Shown here one piece after another: positions 45,012 through 58,020 of a stretch of 64,000 bases of DNA. Location: assembly GCA_030340625.1 (NCBI GenBank), contig JAOPHQ010002010.1, positions 159,501-223,500 of the forward strand, in the 5' to 3' direction. Below the pieces are notes generated by a model, which made no database searches, had not been told where the DNA came from, and saw only the letters and a program-made list of their open reading frames with translations. Every line of letters starts with the position of its first letter. Position 1 is the first letter of the stretch. The position numbers and the translations under genes were made by a program. This DNA comes from Merluccius polli (lineage: Eukaryota > Chordata > Actinopteri > Gadiformes > Merlucciidae).

Positions 45012-45172
45012 TAACCCGGAGATGAGGGAAACTCTGGTTTTTCGGTTTCAAAGCCAGTTCAGCTTACCTAACATCAACATACCTAACCTGCTCACTGGTT
45101 TTCTTCAACTAACCCTGAGTTTCTCCTGCTCTTAAGCTGAAGCCTGCAGACTGAAGGCAGTGGCAGACATGT

Positions 45173-46891
45173 CGTGTCCTGGATTATTAGACCCCGATGA
45201 ATGTTTTATCATTCCCCGATGAGTACCTGTTTGAGCGTTTCCATTTCTTTGCATCATCATAAACAATATTCTCAGCCCTCACATCGTTCACAAATTCTTT
45301 GTATTGCACTTCATTTTTTGCCAACAGCAGTTTTTTGTATATAACCTTGGTGATGCAGAGCATGTGTCCAAGACAACTGTCTGTCTGGCTGTCCGAAATG
45401 TGACACTTGCACTGAAACTACTATACACGTGTGTAGTATTATAGTATAATACTATACTATTCCCAAGTCACAGAGCCACCACACCTCACAAAGAAGACTT
45501 CCACAGAATTGCAGGTATCAGTATAGTGTATTTTCTGTTACAGGTTGTTATTACTTTTGTTCATCATATTCACTCATCCTTTACACAAAGAATGCTTCTG
45601 CTCTAGGAGGAACACAGAGGTGTCCTCTTACAACTTAGAAACATATAGATAAACCTAAATGCTAACGGTGTAAATTAAAGGAGACAAACAGACATCCCTA
45701 AGTGCTAATTGTTTATGTTAAAAGCTCTCTCCCATGTCCTGGGACTTTGGGGTTATCTTGGTCATAAAATCTAAACGTTATGTGCTAGACAGGGAGGGCA
45801 GTTTCAGCCCTCGGAAATGAGCTAAGTATGGTATGGTCTGGCTCAGGCCTCTAAGAAGTGTGTGCATTAGAGAGGATTCAGGTTTTCGGACCCCATTGGG
45901 GGATTCGGACACAGATTCGGAGAAGATTCGGCCACCATTCAGATGCATAGAATGTCATCCCGCTTGTGTTCTCTGTTAAATATATAGTTATTTACTCAGA
46001 CACTTTTGGGAGCGGACCTCCATCATTTCATCATCCACAAACCAGTATTCTGGCAGTCGAGAAGAATATACTACATCAGTCCAAGCAATAATTAATTTAT
46101 GTCATAAAGCTTTGAGACTTGAAGCACTTATCAGTCAATTTGATATATTTTAGGGTTTCCAGGTGTGATTGGTTGCATAGATTGCACTCACATTCCCCAT
46201 CATAGCTCCTTCAATAAATGAAGGAGATTATTTGAATAGGTCTGTCCACAGCATCAATGTATAGGTAGGCCTAAATAGTAGCCTTTAACATTCAAAATTA
46301 AATATACTTCACTATACAGCTAATTACTGTTGGCTCTCCACTGAGAAGATCATATGTGATGCAGCCCACATGATAAACAATGTGGAATGGAAATGGCCTG
46401 GGTCTTACCTGGGTGCATGACTCACAAGTGTTTTGTGAGTCCTGAGTGCCAGATTTGCCCGTGGTGAGTTCATATACAGTATATAGCTATATCCTATGAT
46501 CAATATTTTGTTTCCTCCTATTGCAACTGAAACATTAAACTGTATCTTGTATTATCATAGGAGAGTTCGATGGTTACTTACTCGGAGACAGAGGGTACCC
46601 CTACCAGGGCTATCTGCTGACCCCTTACCCTTTACCCTGAGCCTGCCCTGACCCACAGCAACACTACAACTTGGCTCACTGCAGGACAGGAGCCAGAGTG
46701 GAGATGACCATCAGGATACTCAAGGCCCGGTTCCAGTGCCTTCGTAGGCTCAGAGTCACCCCAGAAAGGGCTTGTGACATTATAGTGGCATGTGTGGTTC
46801 TCCACAACATTGCCACTATTAGAGGAGAACAATGTCCTACTCTTTCCCCCAATGATCCAGATAATAATCCTGACCCCCCTGCTGATTGCTG
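45173..46891 (+). pseudogene. Harbinger transposase, decayed
   Basis: Pieces in order: MSCPGLLDPDE, DEYLFERFHFFAS, YNLGDAEHVSKTTVCLAV, HKEDFHRIAG, GFPGVIGCIDCTHIP, NEGDYLNR, ICDAAHMINNVEWKWPGS, GEFDGYLLGDRGYPYQGYLL, QQHYNLAHCRTGARVEMTI and RVTPERACDIIVACVVLHNI. This is the HARBI1-type DDE nuclease, including the CIDCTHI and LGDRGYPY motif regions. Several joints carry frame changes and stops (near 45225, 46420 and 46640), so I call it broken. Introns may explain part of the spacing. Confidence 0.85.
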
Positions 46892-47070
46892 ATGCACGAG
46901 ATGGAAGCGCTGTTAGAGACGTGATATGCTTCAATCATTTCTAATTGACCCATCACCTCCCCAGTGTCAAAGAACAACAATATGCCTCTCATTTTATGAA
47001 GTCTTCTTTATTTCCTAGAAGGACAAATGTTGTACAGTTGTTAATCGTTTGTTGTTGAAACAATTAAAAA

Positions 47071-48735
47071 TCATCCACCTGTGGGCACGTCACCCACCTT
47101 TAACTGATGGTCCAGCAGTTGCATTTCCATTTTTGTCTTGGTCATCTGCAGCCTTATATGTTCCATTTCTAGATTTGATTTGTCGATTTGTGATTGTAAA
47201 TATACCTTGTAGAGTTGTTTTACAGGGAGCTATAGGAACAGAAATGACATTGAATTTCACAGTGCCATGTGTACTTGGTGTCATTGTAAGTTGTGGGTCA
47301 ATGCTGAACAACATCTTACTGAGGTAAGCTGTTCTGTGGAGGAGGTAAGCTGTTCTGTGGAGGTTGATGGACCTTCTTCCACATTGTAATTTCCATTTTC
47401 AATTTTGCTCTGTTGGAGAGAAATAAGTTGCAAGTTGTATTATGGAACAATACCATTAACTGAAACCAAAGTTATTAAAAAAAAAAAAAGGTGTAAACCT
47501 CAACAGGCGTCTCTACATCTTCCCTCTTTATGGCAGCTGATACAGTGTCTTCATCATTGTCCTGTAATGAAACATAATGTTTGTGTTATATTCTACCCAT
47601 TATGACAAATCTGTGAAATATTAAGAGTACTTACACCAGCATGGAGGTCTGTTATGGCAGAAGGATTGATGAGACGGATTACACCATCAGTAACTGGTAG
47701 AAAATGAAGATTAGACAGTTGATGATTACCCAGAAAAGTGCCCCACCTAATTTAAAACATTTTTACAATAGTGTGCAGGTCCCATCACAATTTTTCCAAC
47801 ACTGAGTCACCTTAAAATAGATTGATATCTGAAAGCAACAGCAGCCAATTACAAAGAACTGTAGCCTACTGCTACAAGAAAAAAAATCAGTGTGCCAAGT
47901 TGTGTCTAAGATGAATGGGTGGCCATTACTGAGCGAACACTAGGAAAAAGGATGAATGTACACGCCATTCCTAACTTACACGTTATGTAGGCCCCTGTGT
48001 CCTGGAGCGGGGCTGGGTCCGATTGGCTCCCCCCAGAGATGCCCTCAGCAACGGGTCGCCCGCTGCTCTGACCGAGGGCCGTCTCCTCAGCCTCTGTGAG
48101 AGGCGGTGGCAGCGGTGGACCGCCACCTGTTTTTTTGAGGGCCGCCTTTTTTCTGTTGGCTATAATGGAGGACAAAATTAAACATATCCAGAAAACACAA
48201 ATTTGGATACTTTGGAGAGAGGTGTTGCTTTCATATAGACAATATTAAATACTGGCAGTGTTGGGATTTGTCTTTGTTTAGCAGATTTCCCCAAGTACTT
48301 AAATATATCTATCACATGTTGAATGCAGCCACTAAATGCTGTTTATTGAGGGCAGGCTAAACAACACCACAATTGCTTGTACTTAAATTATACCTTACCT
48401 GATTGAACTATATTTTTATATTTCATCTTTAGTTGATTCCAAGTCCGTTTGGTGCCTGTTGGTGGGTTGCACCTGTGCGCACAAACACACATATGGAATA
48501 TAACTGTTGAATAAGTGGACCATCAACACAAGACAAAACATTTATTTTTTTCTCCAATTAATACTCACGCATTGACTCGGTCAGCAATTTTCCGCCACGC
48601 GAGCTCCCGCTCTTTTGCTGCTGCCACACTATTGCTTTTATTTAATAATATATGCTCACTTTCTGCATATGCGGTCATTAATATTTCCAACTCCCCTGAG
48701 GAGAAGTAGGAGGATCGAGGTTTCTTTGTTGCCAT
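47071..48735 (-). CDS. Harbinger-associated Myb/SANT-like DNA-binding protein
   Basis: Seven exons in transcript order: 48735-48569, 48472-48399, 48159-47980, 47693-47635, 47561-47499, 47409-47320, 47229-47071. They sum to 792 nt, 263 aa, with every GT-AG junction in phase and no stop. The first two exons encode a Myb/SANT-like domain: YFSSGELEILMTAYAESEHI, AWRKIADRVNACNPPTGTKR and TWNQLKMKYKNIVQSANRKK. A Pro/Gly-rich linker and an acidic part follow, then a Leu/Met-rich helix (YLQSQIDKSNLEMEHIRLQM) likely to dimerise. In Harbinger elements this second protein helps the transposase enter the nucleus and bind the ends. A duplicated STEQLTS in exon 47409-47320 is a small internal repeat. Whether it is expressed is unknown. 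Confidence 0.72.
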
Positions 48736-48939
48736 GGTGAATCATGTTATCTGGGCGCCATTGTTGAGGGCTTTTTATATCCTCATGCACGAGCTTCACT
48801 CAGGGTTACCTCAGTTGATTGAACTAAATGTTATCACCTGTTCTGAAAACGAAAACTCAGAGTTTGACAGCTCAGAGTTGGTCAACCTAAAGTTAAGGTT
48901 TTAACTCAGAGTTTGTTGAACCTGCTTTCTAAAACGGCC

Positions 48940-49200
48940 TCTACTCCGTGGGTAAATGGATCTGGAAAAACTCGCCTAGCCGGAACATTCAAGTGCGCAT
49001 GCGCTAACTCCCGACGTGCTGACGCTTCGTGAGCCGACGTCGCTCTTCGTTTCCTGATTGGCTGGCCGTCAGTGTTGACGGAAGTAGCGAGGACCAAAAG
49101 CCACAAAATACAGGAGTGAGTTATTGGCGTATGGTTCTTGCACTGTACTGGATTTGGTGTATTTGGTGTTGAAGCAAACCAAACAATTTTTATTCTACAG
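48940..49200 (+). promoter_or_regulatory. ppcdc: ppcdc core promoter, first exon and intron
   Basis: A TGCGCATGCGC NRF-1 site (48994-49004), an inverted CCAAT (attgg, 49057-49061) and a ggaagt ETS-like site lie ahead of a likely non-coding exon ending at 49115, with donor gtgagt. The first intron would be only 85 bp, ending at the acceptor at 49200. Confidence 0.6.
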
Positions 49201-49216
49201 TCGTACCACCACTAAT

Positions 49217-52200
49217 ATGCAGACTGGCGTGTGTCTTACGTCCCCCAAATTTGATTTGTTGACCGGAAGTAGTCAATTCCGCGTGCTTGTTGGTGTGACA
49301 GGCAGCGTCGCGGCTCTGAAGTTGCCTCTTTTGGTCTCCCAACTTCTGGAATTACCAGGGGTAAGATGACATTAAACTAAATAAGACTATAGGTTTATTT
49401 CTATGATGTGAATCCTCAAAGCCGTGCGCCTAAAAAACACGAAATACGTTCCTGCGTTAATGTAACTGACGTGACATCGCTGGGCCGCTAGGTGGAGCTG
49501 TTGTACCGTGTTAGTTGCAGAAAGTAGATAAGCTGATGTCTTACAGGCAAAACAAGTCAACCAAGAGCTTTACTAAGGAGAACAATGCAAAAACCAGATA
49601 TTATAACTGGTTCTTAATCTGAAAGTAATAGTTAGTCTAACCAGAATTACCAACTAACTAGCATCTACTTGTAAAGATTGAATGATGGTCAACCTAGAAA
49701 TCAACCCCACCCCACCCCAAAAAATCTGATATGACATATGTTCCTGTGCTGGGCTGCAGGTGGACGTGAGAGTGGTTACGACCGAGCATGCTCATCACTT
49801 CTATGACCTGGCGGAGGTCACAGTGAAGGTCTACACAGACAGCGATGAGTGGGAGGTAAATACGGCTTTATTGGATGATAAAAGGACAATTATTAATCGA
49901 TAGAGGTCAGATCTATTGTAGCCATAATGACTTTCTCTCTATGATAGCTATGGACGCAGCGCTCTGACCCAGTACTGCACATTGAGCTCAGGCGCTGGGC
50001 AGACCTGTTTGTGATCGCTCCACTAGATGCCAATACACTTGGGAAAATTGCCAGTGGCATCTGTGACAATCTACTGGTAAGACCCATGACAGGGGGTATT
50101 ACAAGTATTAAACAGTCTTAAAGGCCCCATGCAATGAGAAATACATTTTCCCAGTGTTCATTTATCTCTGATTATATTCCAAATATATGTAAATACATTC
50201 ATTTTTTAATGATGTTTACATCAAAATCCCTGTCTTTCCTCTTCCTGTAAAATGGTTTCAAATGTTTGATGACTCATCCTGCACTCAGAGGCGTTCACTA
50301 ATTCCAATGAAAATGAAAATGCTTGACAAGCCCCTCCCTAGCTTTTTGTTTTTACCAGAAATATGTAAATATGAGGAATCAAATAGCCCTCTGACTTACG
50401 TTTATCTTGGCCTTTAAATATAATTTGCATAGGTTTTGAATATGTTTTACGACTGTCAGGAGTGGAAAAAGAATAAATAAATGTGTTGACCATTGTATTG
50501 GTATTAAAAAGGTATTAAAAAGTCTTGAATTGAACTGGTGGAAACCTGCAGATACCTATGATGTTTTACACTGGATGTGAGAGGTTCTACAGAAAATGTA
50601 ATTATACACCTGAATCATTAATCACCTGAGAGATAAAATGGATGATGAATATATAATATCTTCATTTTGAATTGGCAGACATGTGTGGTGAGAGCGTGGG
50701 ATAACTCCCGGCCTCTGCTCTTCTGCCCTGCCATGAACACAGCAATGTGGAAACACCCAATCACAGCCCGGCAAATAGCCAGCCTCAAAGACTTTGGATA
50801 TGTGGAAATCCCCTGCATTGCCAAGAAACTAGTGTGTGGAGATGAAGGTTTGTATGTATGTGTGTGTGTGTGTTATTATTCAATAAAGTTCCACCCCTTA
50901 CATTCATGTGATTTAGATGATAGGATTGCGACTCTAGTTAGTCTTGTTGTTGTAGTTATTTTTGTCCCCCAGACTTTTCTGACACATTCCTTGGTCACGG
51001 TAACGTGAACCTAGTTGACGGCCCTTGACGGGTTCAGTTGTTAAGAAGACTTGCAGCCCCCCCCCCTCTTTCTTAGGAATGAAGATGTTTTTTACTTATA
51101 AAGTTGGTAGCTTTGTTGTTACAAAGGCACTTTGTGACACCCTTTATGGATGTGATTGAAAGAAATGTTCTCCTGATATATGACCTTGGGACTGCCAGGG
51201 GGCTCATTCATAAACACACACGCAATAAAACATGCTCACGACTTTCTCTGCAAAGTGCAAAATGTATAAACAAAAAAGCTTGCTCGCAAAGTCACACTCA
51301 TGCATTGCACAGATTTCACAGGGAATGATGGCCGGATGAAAACATTCCCTCTCAAATAGCTCATGAGTTATCCGTTTTAACAATTCTACTTCCCAATTAA
51401 AACTCTACTAATCAGTATTCATAAGTATATTATTATATTATATCATAATTATTTATTAATAAGTATATTTATTAAGCCAGGGCAACTGTATATTTTCTTT
51501 GCATTATCATAATTACACAAGCAGAAAGGTGGTGCTCCAAAAGGCCCTCATGGGGTTTAATGACGCCAGTAGTAAACAAACCCTCCTGTTTTCCAGAATA
51601 ATTTCCTGGTCAAAACTTCAGTTTTTTCTCCGTTTCCTTTTTAATGCGACATCTGTTTATGGCAACCGGATATTGGTCTAACAGCACAAGTGGGTATTGT
51701 ATGGGGCAATATCGTTCACATCATTTCCTGGAGGCATGGGGACATGTCCACACATGTTCTATTGTCTGTGGAGACTCAAGATGTTTTGCAGTGACATACA
51801 AGGTCATTTCCTTATCCAGGAGGTTTAAAGATTTGTTAAGGTATCAATAGTTGTTGGTGGTATGTTATTTTGCAGTCCCATATGGACCGTATAGCAAAAC
51901 AGAGTAAGTACCTTTTGCTATACGGTTATCTGTAAGCTATACAGAAATTATACACACAATGAGAGAAGGGCTTCAATCAAATAGGTTTACTTAGAATCAC
52001 ACAGATTACAATAAACCGAGTTAGTCCATGGAAAAACCAAAGCAAAAACAACAAACATCATCTTTAGTGTTGATACCCCTCCCAATTGGTGGAGCTTAGC
52101 AACTTCTGAGTTTTTTCAAAAATATGTCAAGTTATTCACCTGATTTCACTCACACGTTTTAATACACCATTATACTTTTCATCACACTCTGTTTCATATC

Positions 52201-55200
52201 AGCCTGACCAGTTTCCGTGTTTCTCTCAAAAAACATTGTGACCTTGAACATCTCCCATCTTTCCGGAAACCTTGGTGTCCATGTTGTGGCCTCCCTTTCG
52301 CCCTGGCGGTCCCTGGCTCACCGGCCAGGTGTTCCCTACATTTCCCCATGCCATCTGATTTATTATTTTTATTCTTGTGACACGATTATAGTTGTCCTTT
52401 TAATGTATTTGATTATAACAAATGAATGATCTGTATGGGACTACAAAATAACCCACATTGTTGGGGAACAATCTTCTGTGCATGTGCCATAATGACACAA
52501 TAACGTTTTCTTGTTAACGTCCTCTTGAGATAAGACTGGTAATCAAGCATCTCCGAACAGTGGTACCAGAACATGTTGAAGAGCATGGTAATCCTCCACA
52601 TGCTGCTGTTGTTCCTCCTCAGCCCGTAACTCCCCAAATCTCTAAACATCATTGAGAGGGTTGCACTGTAGAGTAGAGTAGTCGTTCTCAACCTTTTTGA
52701 GGCTCAGGCACATATTATTACTATGATATGTTATGAGCAATCTTCACATTATTTCACACACAGGAGAATGCCAGATTTCCACCAACACAAACCGAGTTCT
52801 AGAGCCCGGCTGGTGCTAGTGCTGATTCGCAGTTGGTTCAACTTGCGAACCTTCTGAGAACCGGTTTGCTTTTCCACAGAAAAGAGAGCCACGTCATTAC
52901 GTCATTACGTCATTACGTCACCGTCTCCGCTTTCCCATACCCATTTCCCAACACTAGTGGCAACTTCAAGCTTTAGTTAGTCTCGTTCATCACAGTTCCA
53001 GCAAAGAGTTGGTGCCTGGAACCAGTTTTCCTGGCCGAGAGCCAGTTTTTTGGCTGTTGAAACGTTAGGAACTTGCTCTGAGCCGGTATGGGAGAAATTT
53101 ACTAGTTGTTTACTATACATTTAAAAGAAATATGTTCATTATATTCTACCATTAAATAAGAAAGAACATTCATTATCTTGCCCATATGATATATGAATGA
53201 AGTAAGTGTGGATGAAACGGGTCAGCAAAGACAGGGGGTTCCAGTCTAAAGATTAATAGGCAAGAACAAGTCTTTTTATGGCCTGCGAGCAGGTGGGAAG
53301 GTTTGTTAATGTCAACTGGTGTCAAATTCTGCAGACATGGATTCCTTACATTGTATGAGGTTAAAAGAAGGGGTCTGTGAGCGGCTCCTCAGTTCTTTTG
53401 CAAACCAACTCAGATTTTGTTGTTACTTCCTGCAAGTGATAATAAAGTCTTACATCTTCAGACCTTGACTCTCTCGAACCTCTCTTCTTCAGTTTAAGTG
53501 TTAGATGTGGTTTTCTCCACGACACCGGCTCTCAATCTGCCTTGGTGGAAAAGGGGTAATGGATAGGGGCTCATAGAAATCAGATAGGCAGTTGCATGAT
53601 TTGTCAAAAAAATATGTATACATCTTTCACTAGCTCACTATTGACTGATTTGTGTTTCCATTACCAGTTTAAACACGCCAGGTCATGCCCGATGGACCAT
53701 CTCTGGAGTTGGGCCAAAGCGCACCCGGATTCCAGCAAACTTCACCTTGGCTTGCCTCACGGCACATTGATGTGTCATGAGGCAAGGCTAGGTGTGCTGT
53801 GAATTGTAATACAAAATGTTAGTGTAGACCACAAACCCTAATCATAACAAGGACCATTACACACAGAAAGGAACACTTTCATAGTAAAGAATACAGTATA
53901 AACGGATGATTGTGATAATGGCAACAAATATATTAGAATATATTGTTATCGTAAGTAGGTCGTATAAAACCACCTATCAGAGGCAGTGTGGGTATACCAA
54001 ATACTCTGTTTTGTAAAAATAATCCAGCGTAATGTTAAGGGTCCAAAATTAACTTAATGAATTTTGTGTGTTTTACCTGCCAGAGTGGAACTTTTACCGG
54101 CCAAGCAATTGTATTAATATGTAACCCTAAATGTTTGTATCTGCCAAATGATCAAATCTATATGCCATTGGCTGGTGTTTGGACCCTGATAATGTTACTG
54201 TGGATTGAAAGAATAGCCTTTGTACCGTCTATACCGTTGTAGAATACACGGTAGACAAATAATGAGTCTAGTAGATGCTCCCTTGTTGATACCCATTGGT
54301 ACCAGAAGTGGATGTCATCGGTTGGTTAGTCTCTACAGACCATAAGATATGACGTCTGAGGCCTTATCCATGACTCCTGTGGCTTTACTATTATTTTTCC
54401 CAAATCAGGGTTATCTACAGTCACCCTCCAGTGAGAGTTATCTATTGTCACCCTCTACTTGGCTTTGTTGTGCCTTGACTCCTATCCCGGCATTCTATGC
54501 ATGTTCATTCGTGAGAAGGAGTGATAAAGGTCACAGTTCTAGTGACGCGGCACTTGGTTAGTCATACTTGGTTAGTCACCAAAACAAATCCTTTTACTGA
54601 ACCAAAACAGTCAACCTGTGGAGTCTGTGTGTGGTGGATAGCTGGTTTGAGCAGCCTGGCCTGGCCTGGAGTCCGACTTATTTGTCTCTGGGGCTGGGCA
54701 GGGTCAACTCCACACTGTATGTGAAGTTGTCGTGGATAAACCTCATATAACACAAATAAGAGAGGTTGAGAAAGCCAATGGTTTGAATGATAAAGATTTT
54801 ATTATCACTTGTGAACAAGTAACCACAAAGACCGAGTTGATTTGCAAAAGAACTAACTACTCCTACGCGTCTGTGGCTTTTATGCTCCACTCTATACATC
54901 CATAAATCATGTCATCTCATCCTCAGCAAAAACAAACTTCCACATCTGGTGCTCTGCGGTACCATCGCCTCCATACATGGTGTTGTTATGTACGTGACCT
55001 GTCGCTCATCCTTAAGAACAGAATATTCTGCACATTACTATAGTATGGCCCTGCTAGTTTAAACGTACTTGTGGAACAAAATGGCTCTGGGCCATATAAG
55101 TGAACCTTTGATTGCTCAGTGTTTTTCCACACGTATTAGATTCATATAGCATATTAGCAAGATAATAACTACATATTATCATTAAATGTACATTTCTCCC

Positions 55201-55929
55201 ATAAAGTGTGTGGGGTTGATTTTTTTTTTCACACCACATGCCTCATGCACCACAGGTGTACCAGCCCCAGAGTCTAATCAGTCTGACTCAGGCCAGGTGA
55301 GGCTGCTTAAACCAGCTATTATGGGAGACATTTACAAAAAAGTATAATCAGTATATGGTATATGAATGAAATAAGTGTAGCAAAAGCACTGAATCACCAA
55401 AGAGTGACTCACTTACCTATATCTATAAACCTTAGATGTTTTGTGCCACCAATAGTTCCACTCTCAGGACCAATCTTAAACAAAAGAACCTATGTATACA
55501 TTTCACAGAGGCCAAAGATAAACATGTGTCCAACCAAAGTGAAAAAGGCTTAATATGATATGACAACATATCGAAGATGGATCCACAAAGTAGGAGATAT
55601 AAGGTGTAGCCTGAGCCAAGGATAGGGGCTCTTTGCAAACCAGCTCAGGCTTTTGGGTTGCTTATTACTTAAGTGATAATATAAGTCTTTAACTTTGAAA
55701 CTTCGTCCCCTCGATCTCTCTTATTTTGTTAGCGTTATTTATCTATGACACCATCCACCACACACACACTCCATACAACCGTTGACCAAATATTATATAT
55801 TGTCATGCATTTGCGTAATTATCTGACATGTCTTTTATTGCAGGTAAAGGAGCCATGGCAGAGTTGTCGACTATTATAAATGTTGTAAAACAGCACCTTC
55901 AGAAATCGGAGTCATCTCATCCCACATGA
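49217..55929 (+). CDS. ppcdc: ppcdc, phosphopantothenoylcysteine decarboxylase
   Basis: FMN-dependent enzyme that decarboxylates 4'-phosphopantothenoylcysteine to 4'-phosphopantetheine in coenzyme A synthesis. Exons: 49217-49360, 49760-49855, 49948-50076, 50679-50847, 55844-55929; 624 nt, 207 aa (human 204). Motifs: VLVGVTGSVAALKLPLLVSQ (flavin site), EHAHHFYD with the likely catalytic His61, DANTLGKIASGICDNLLTC, the substrate-clamp PAMNTAMW with Asn143, and KKLVCGDEGKGAMAE with Cys176 in the flap. The start is the first ATG after the acceptor at 49200. An in-frame ATG at 49124 lies upstream in what should be intron. The last intron, about 5 kb, is full of transposon remains. An aataaa signal lies at 55969. 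Confidence 0.96.
50848..52774. other. ppcdc last intron, left part
   Basis: AT-rich intron DNA with no exon. It carries unclassified repeat-like stretches, such as the inverted pair gaccgtatagcaaaa at 51886 and cttttgctatacggtt at 51912. Confidence 0.4.
52775..53552. mobile_element. MITE split by an LTR insertion
   Basis: The left end atttccaccaacacaaaccg and the reverse of the right end (ttttccaccaaggcagattg) are related terminal repeats; both run on to gagcc/ccgg. The right part is separated by the solo LTR at 53087-53524. A short (attacgtc)n block lies at 52893-52921. Confidence 0.65.
53087..53524 (+). mobile_element. Solo LTR, copy 1
   Basis: Starts tatgggagaaatttac and ends ctccacgaca. 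It is flanked by a 4-bp duplication ccgg (53083-53086 and 53525-53528) and contains gataataaagtct, which looks like the LTR poly(A) signal. No internal viral genes adjoin it. Confidence 0.82.
54728..55203 (-). mobile_element. Solo LTR, copy 2 (inverted)
   Basis: Plus strand starts tgtcgtggataaacc and ends acatttctcccata, the reverse of copy 1; flanked by aagt at 54724-54727 and 55204-55207. Confidence 0.82.
55320..55750 (+). mobile_element. Solo LTR, copy 3
   Basis: Starts tatgggagacatttac and ends atctatgaca, with the shared inner text tttgcaaaccagctcagg and gtgataatataagtc. Flanks are ctat and ccat, a 4-bp duplication with one mismatch. Confidence 0.78.
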
Positions 55930-58020
55930 AAGTCACGTATGCTCAGTGGACTCCAAAGGGCGATATCTAATAAATATGTGATCTGATCTGATTCTGGTCT
56001 CTTGTCTTGAGTACATCTTTTTCTGTAATAGTGAATTAACATATAAGTATAAAAGTGTATTATTCATGCAGGACATTGCTCCTGTTCTCTGTAAATAAAC
56101 TGGTGTAATTTAAAGGTGGATCCAATCACAGTGTCTAAAGGGTTAATCATGGCATGTTCTGCCACAAAAAACAGGCAGAGTAAGTTTGACAAAGTAAAGT
56201 TGACATACTGGTTCTATTGAAGCAATAAACACAGTTGTCCAGTTATCAGCTGTTGTGTTATCTAAAGAGACAAAAGGACGCGACCACACAGTTGGTATTG
56301 TGCTAACACGCCTTGCCAGTGTACAGTGACTGGCAGTTATTTGGAATGCAAAAACAGGCTCGTCCCCTGAGCTCTGACATGTCCGGCTGCCATTGGCTGC
56401 TGCGTGCTTCTGATTAATGTTTTATTTTTTACATCATGGCCTTGTTGGTGATGTGCATGAACATGAAGGTGCAACACATGATGTTCTGCTTGGTTCTGCA
56501 CCACTTGTCGTAAGCGAGGGAAGTGCACCATTCGTTTCACTGCTCCAGACAAAATATGATTATTTTCATTTACTACTTGCTACCAAAACAACATAAATAT
56601 TCCAAAATGTGTCCCTTACCCTAACTCATATTTACCCACTAAGCTTTTACCTTTCTTCCATCCAGTTCTAATAAAAAACAAGAAAGAGGATTTGATAAAC
56701 ACATGTAGTTGTGCATGTGTACCTGCGTGTGTCAATATTTGTTTACAGGTGCACAGATGTAAGCCGTGTCTGATGTAACGCAAACAACTTGTGCTCATCA
56801 TGTCACTAGCCACAGCCTCTGGGAGCCGCAGCGGTGTTTCATCAGAAAGTACATCCTGAGAGATCACTCACGCTGCTCCCTGACTCACCTGATTACCTCT
56901 GGCTCCTTCTCAGGTGGTAAACACTTCAGCCGTTCCTTTGGGAGGAGGTGGAAGTTATTATATTCAAGAGCTTTTCTCTCTCTCTCTCGATGACTTTAAA
57001 ATGAACATTAAAGTGAACAAAAACAATGAAGAATGATTAATTTAAATTATAAGCGTTAGAAAAGGCTTCTTTGAAGAGTTGTGTGGCTGCCTGAGAAATA
57101 TTCTCAACTATGTTCTTTGAACTATGAACTAATTATTGATTTTTTTTTAGCCTGTATCAGCACACTAAGGCCCCTGATACGTCAATATTGGAAGCTACTA
57201 ATTAACTTTGCTTTTAGGCCTTCTCATCTCAACTCATAATCAACCATTTATTTCTATCTTGGTTCTCATTGGTTACAATATAGCAGGTACAAATCTGTCA
57301 TGAAGGTGTCATGAATTGATGCCTACAACAATTTACTTAGTGAATATTATTTAAGTAGCTGGCACATTTCAGTGCATATCTCTGCGTGTGTGTAAGTTTG
57401 TAACTTTGTGTGTAACTTTTTTATTACATATCAGCAAGTATATATCAACAATTGAATGTTGTTACCTACAATTTGATATTAAGTTGTATACGTTCATGAC
57501 ATTATAAATTCATTTAGATTTAAGATCTAAGGTAAAGTCAAATGTAGGCTATGATGTAATAAAATGTAGGCCAATATGAAATGGTTTTTTTTTTGTTTTG
57601 TTTATCTAATCTTTATATATTTACAGATTTTCATTCATGTTTCCTTTCCTCTTTGAGTAGTTGCTGTGAGCGTATGCCTATGGCACATCCCCCCTGGACG
57701 CCATGTGTTGACGGGTCTTAAGGGGAGATGCCATGGCAACTGGAAATGAAGACACACGAGTGATCTTCAGGGAGACGGCTAAACGTCCCCAAGCAAGCAT
57801 CCTTTTTGCCTAAGAGGCTACAGGGACTGGTGAGACCAGCAGCGGGTCTAGACACAGCCCAGACTCATTCAACCCCAACAGAAATAAATCAGACTATTCT
57901 GCCCTTTTCCGCTCATCCATCTCTCCATCGTAATCACTATGAAATGAATTGACACAGCGATTAGGCGAATATGAATCGAGCAAATGAATATTTTATACTT
58001 TGAATACTTCGAATACGAAT
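55930..58020. other. Intergenic, ppcdc to the C15orf39-like gene
   Basis: ppcdc 3' UTR and poly(A) signal at 55969-55974, then AT-rich DNA with no gene or element I can define. Confidence 0.4.

Larger units (their letters stand above)
45012..48939. mobile_element. Harbinger (PIF) DNA transposon, left end truncated
   Basis: Contains a decayed Harbinger transposase on plus and a Myb/SANT-like gene on minus, the standard two-gene layout of these elements. The right end, read inward, is ggccgttttagaaagcaggt. The left side keeps a subterminal match (aaactctgg, tttttcggtttca) to inner sequence of the right end, but its outermost roughly 80 bp are absent at the LINE junction. Confidence 0.75.

Noticed and set aside
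45173..46891. Functional Harbinger transposase with introns
   Set aside because: Some gaps could be introns, but stops and frame changes within conserved blocks (near 46420 and 46640) argue for decay.
49124..49216. Upstream in-frame ATG for ppcdc at 49124
   Set aside because: An acceptor at 49200 and a donor at 49116 place it in a short intron; the ATG at 49217 gives the family's usual length.
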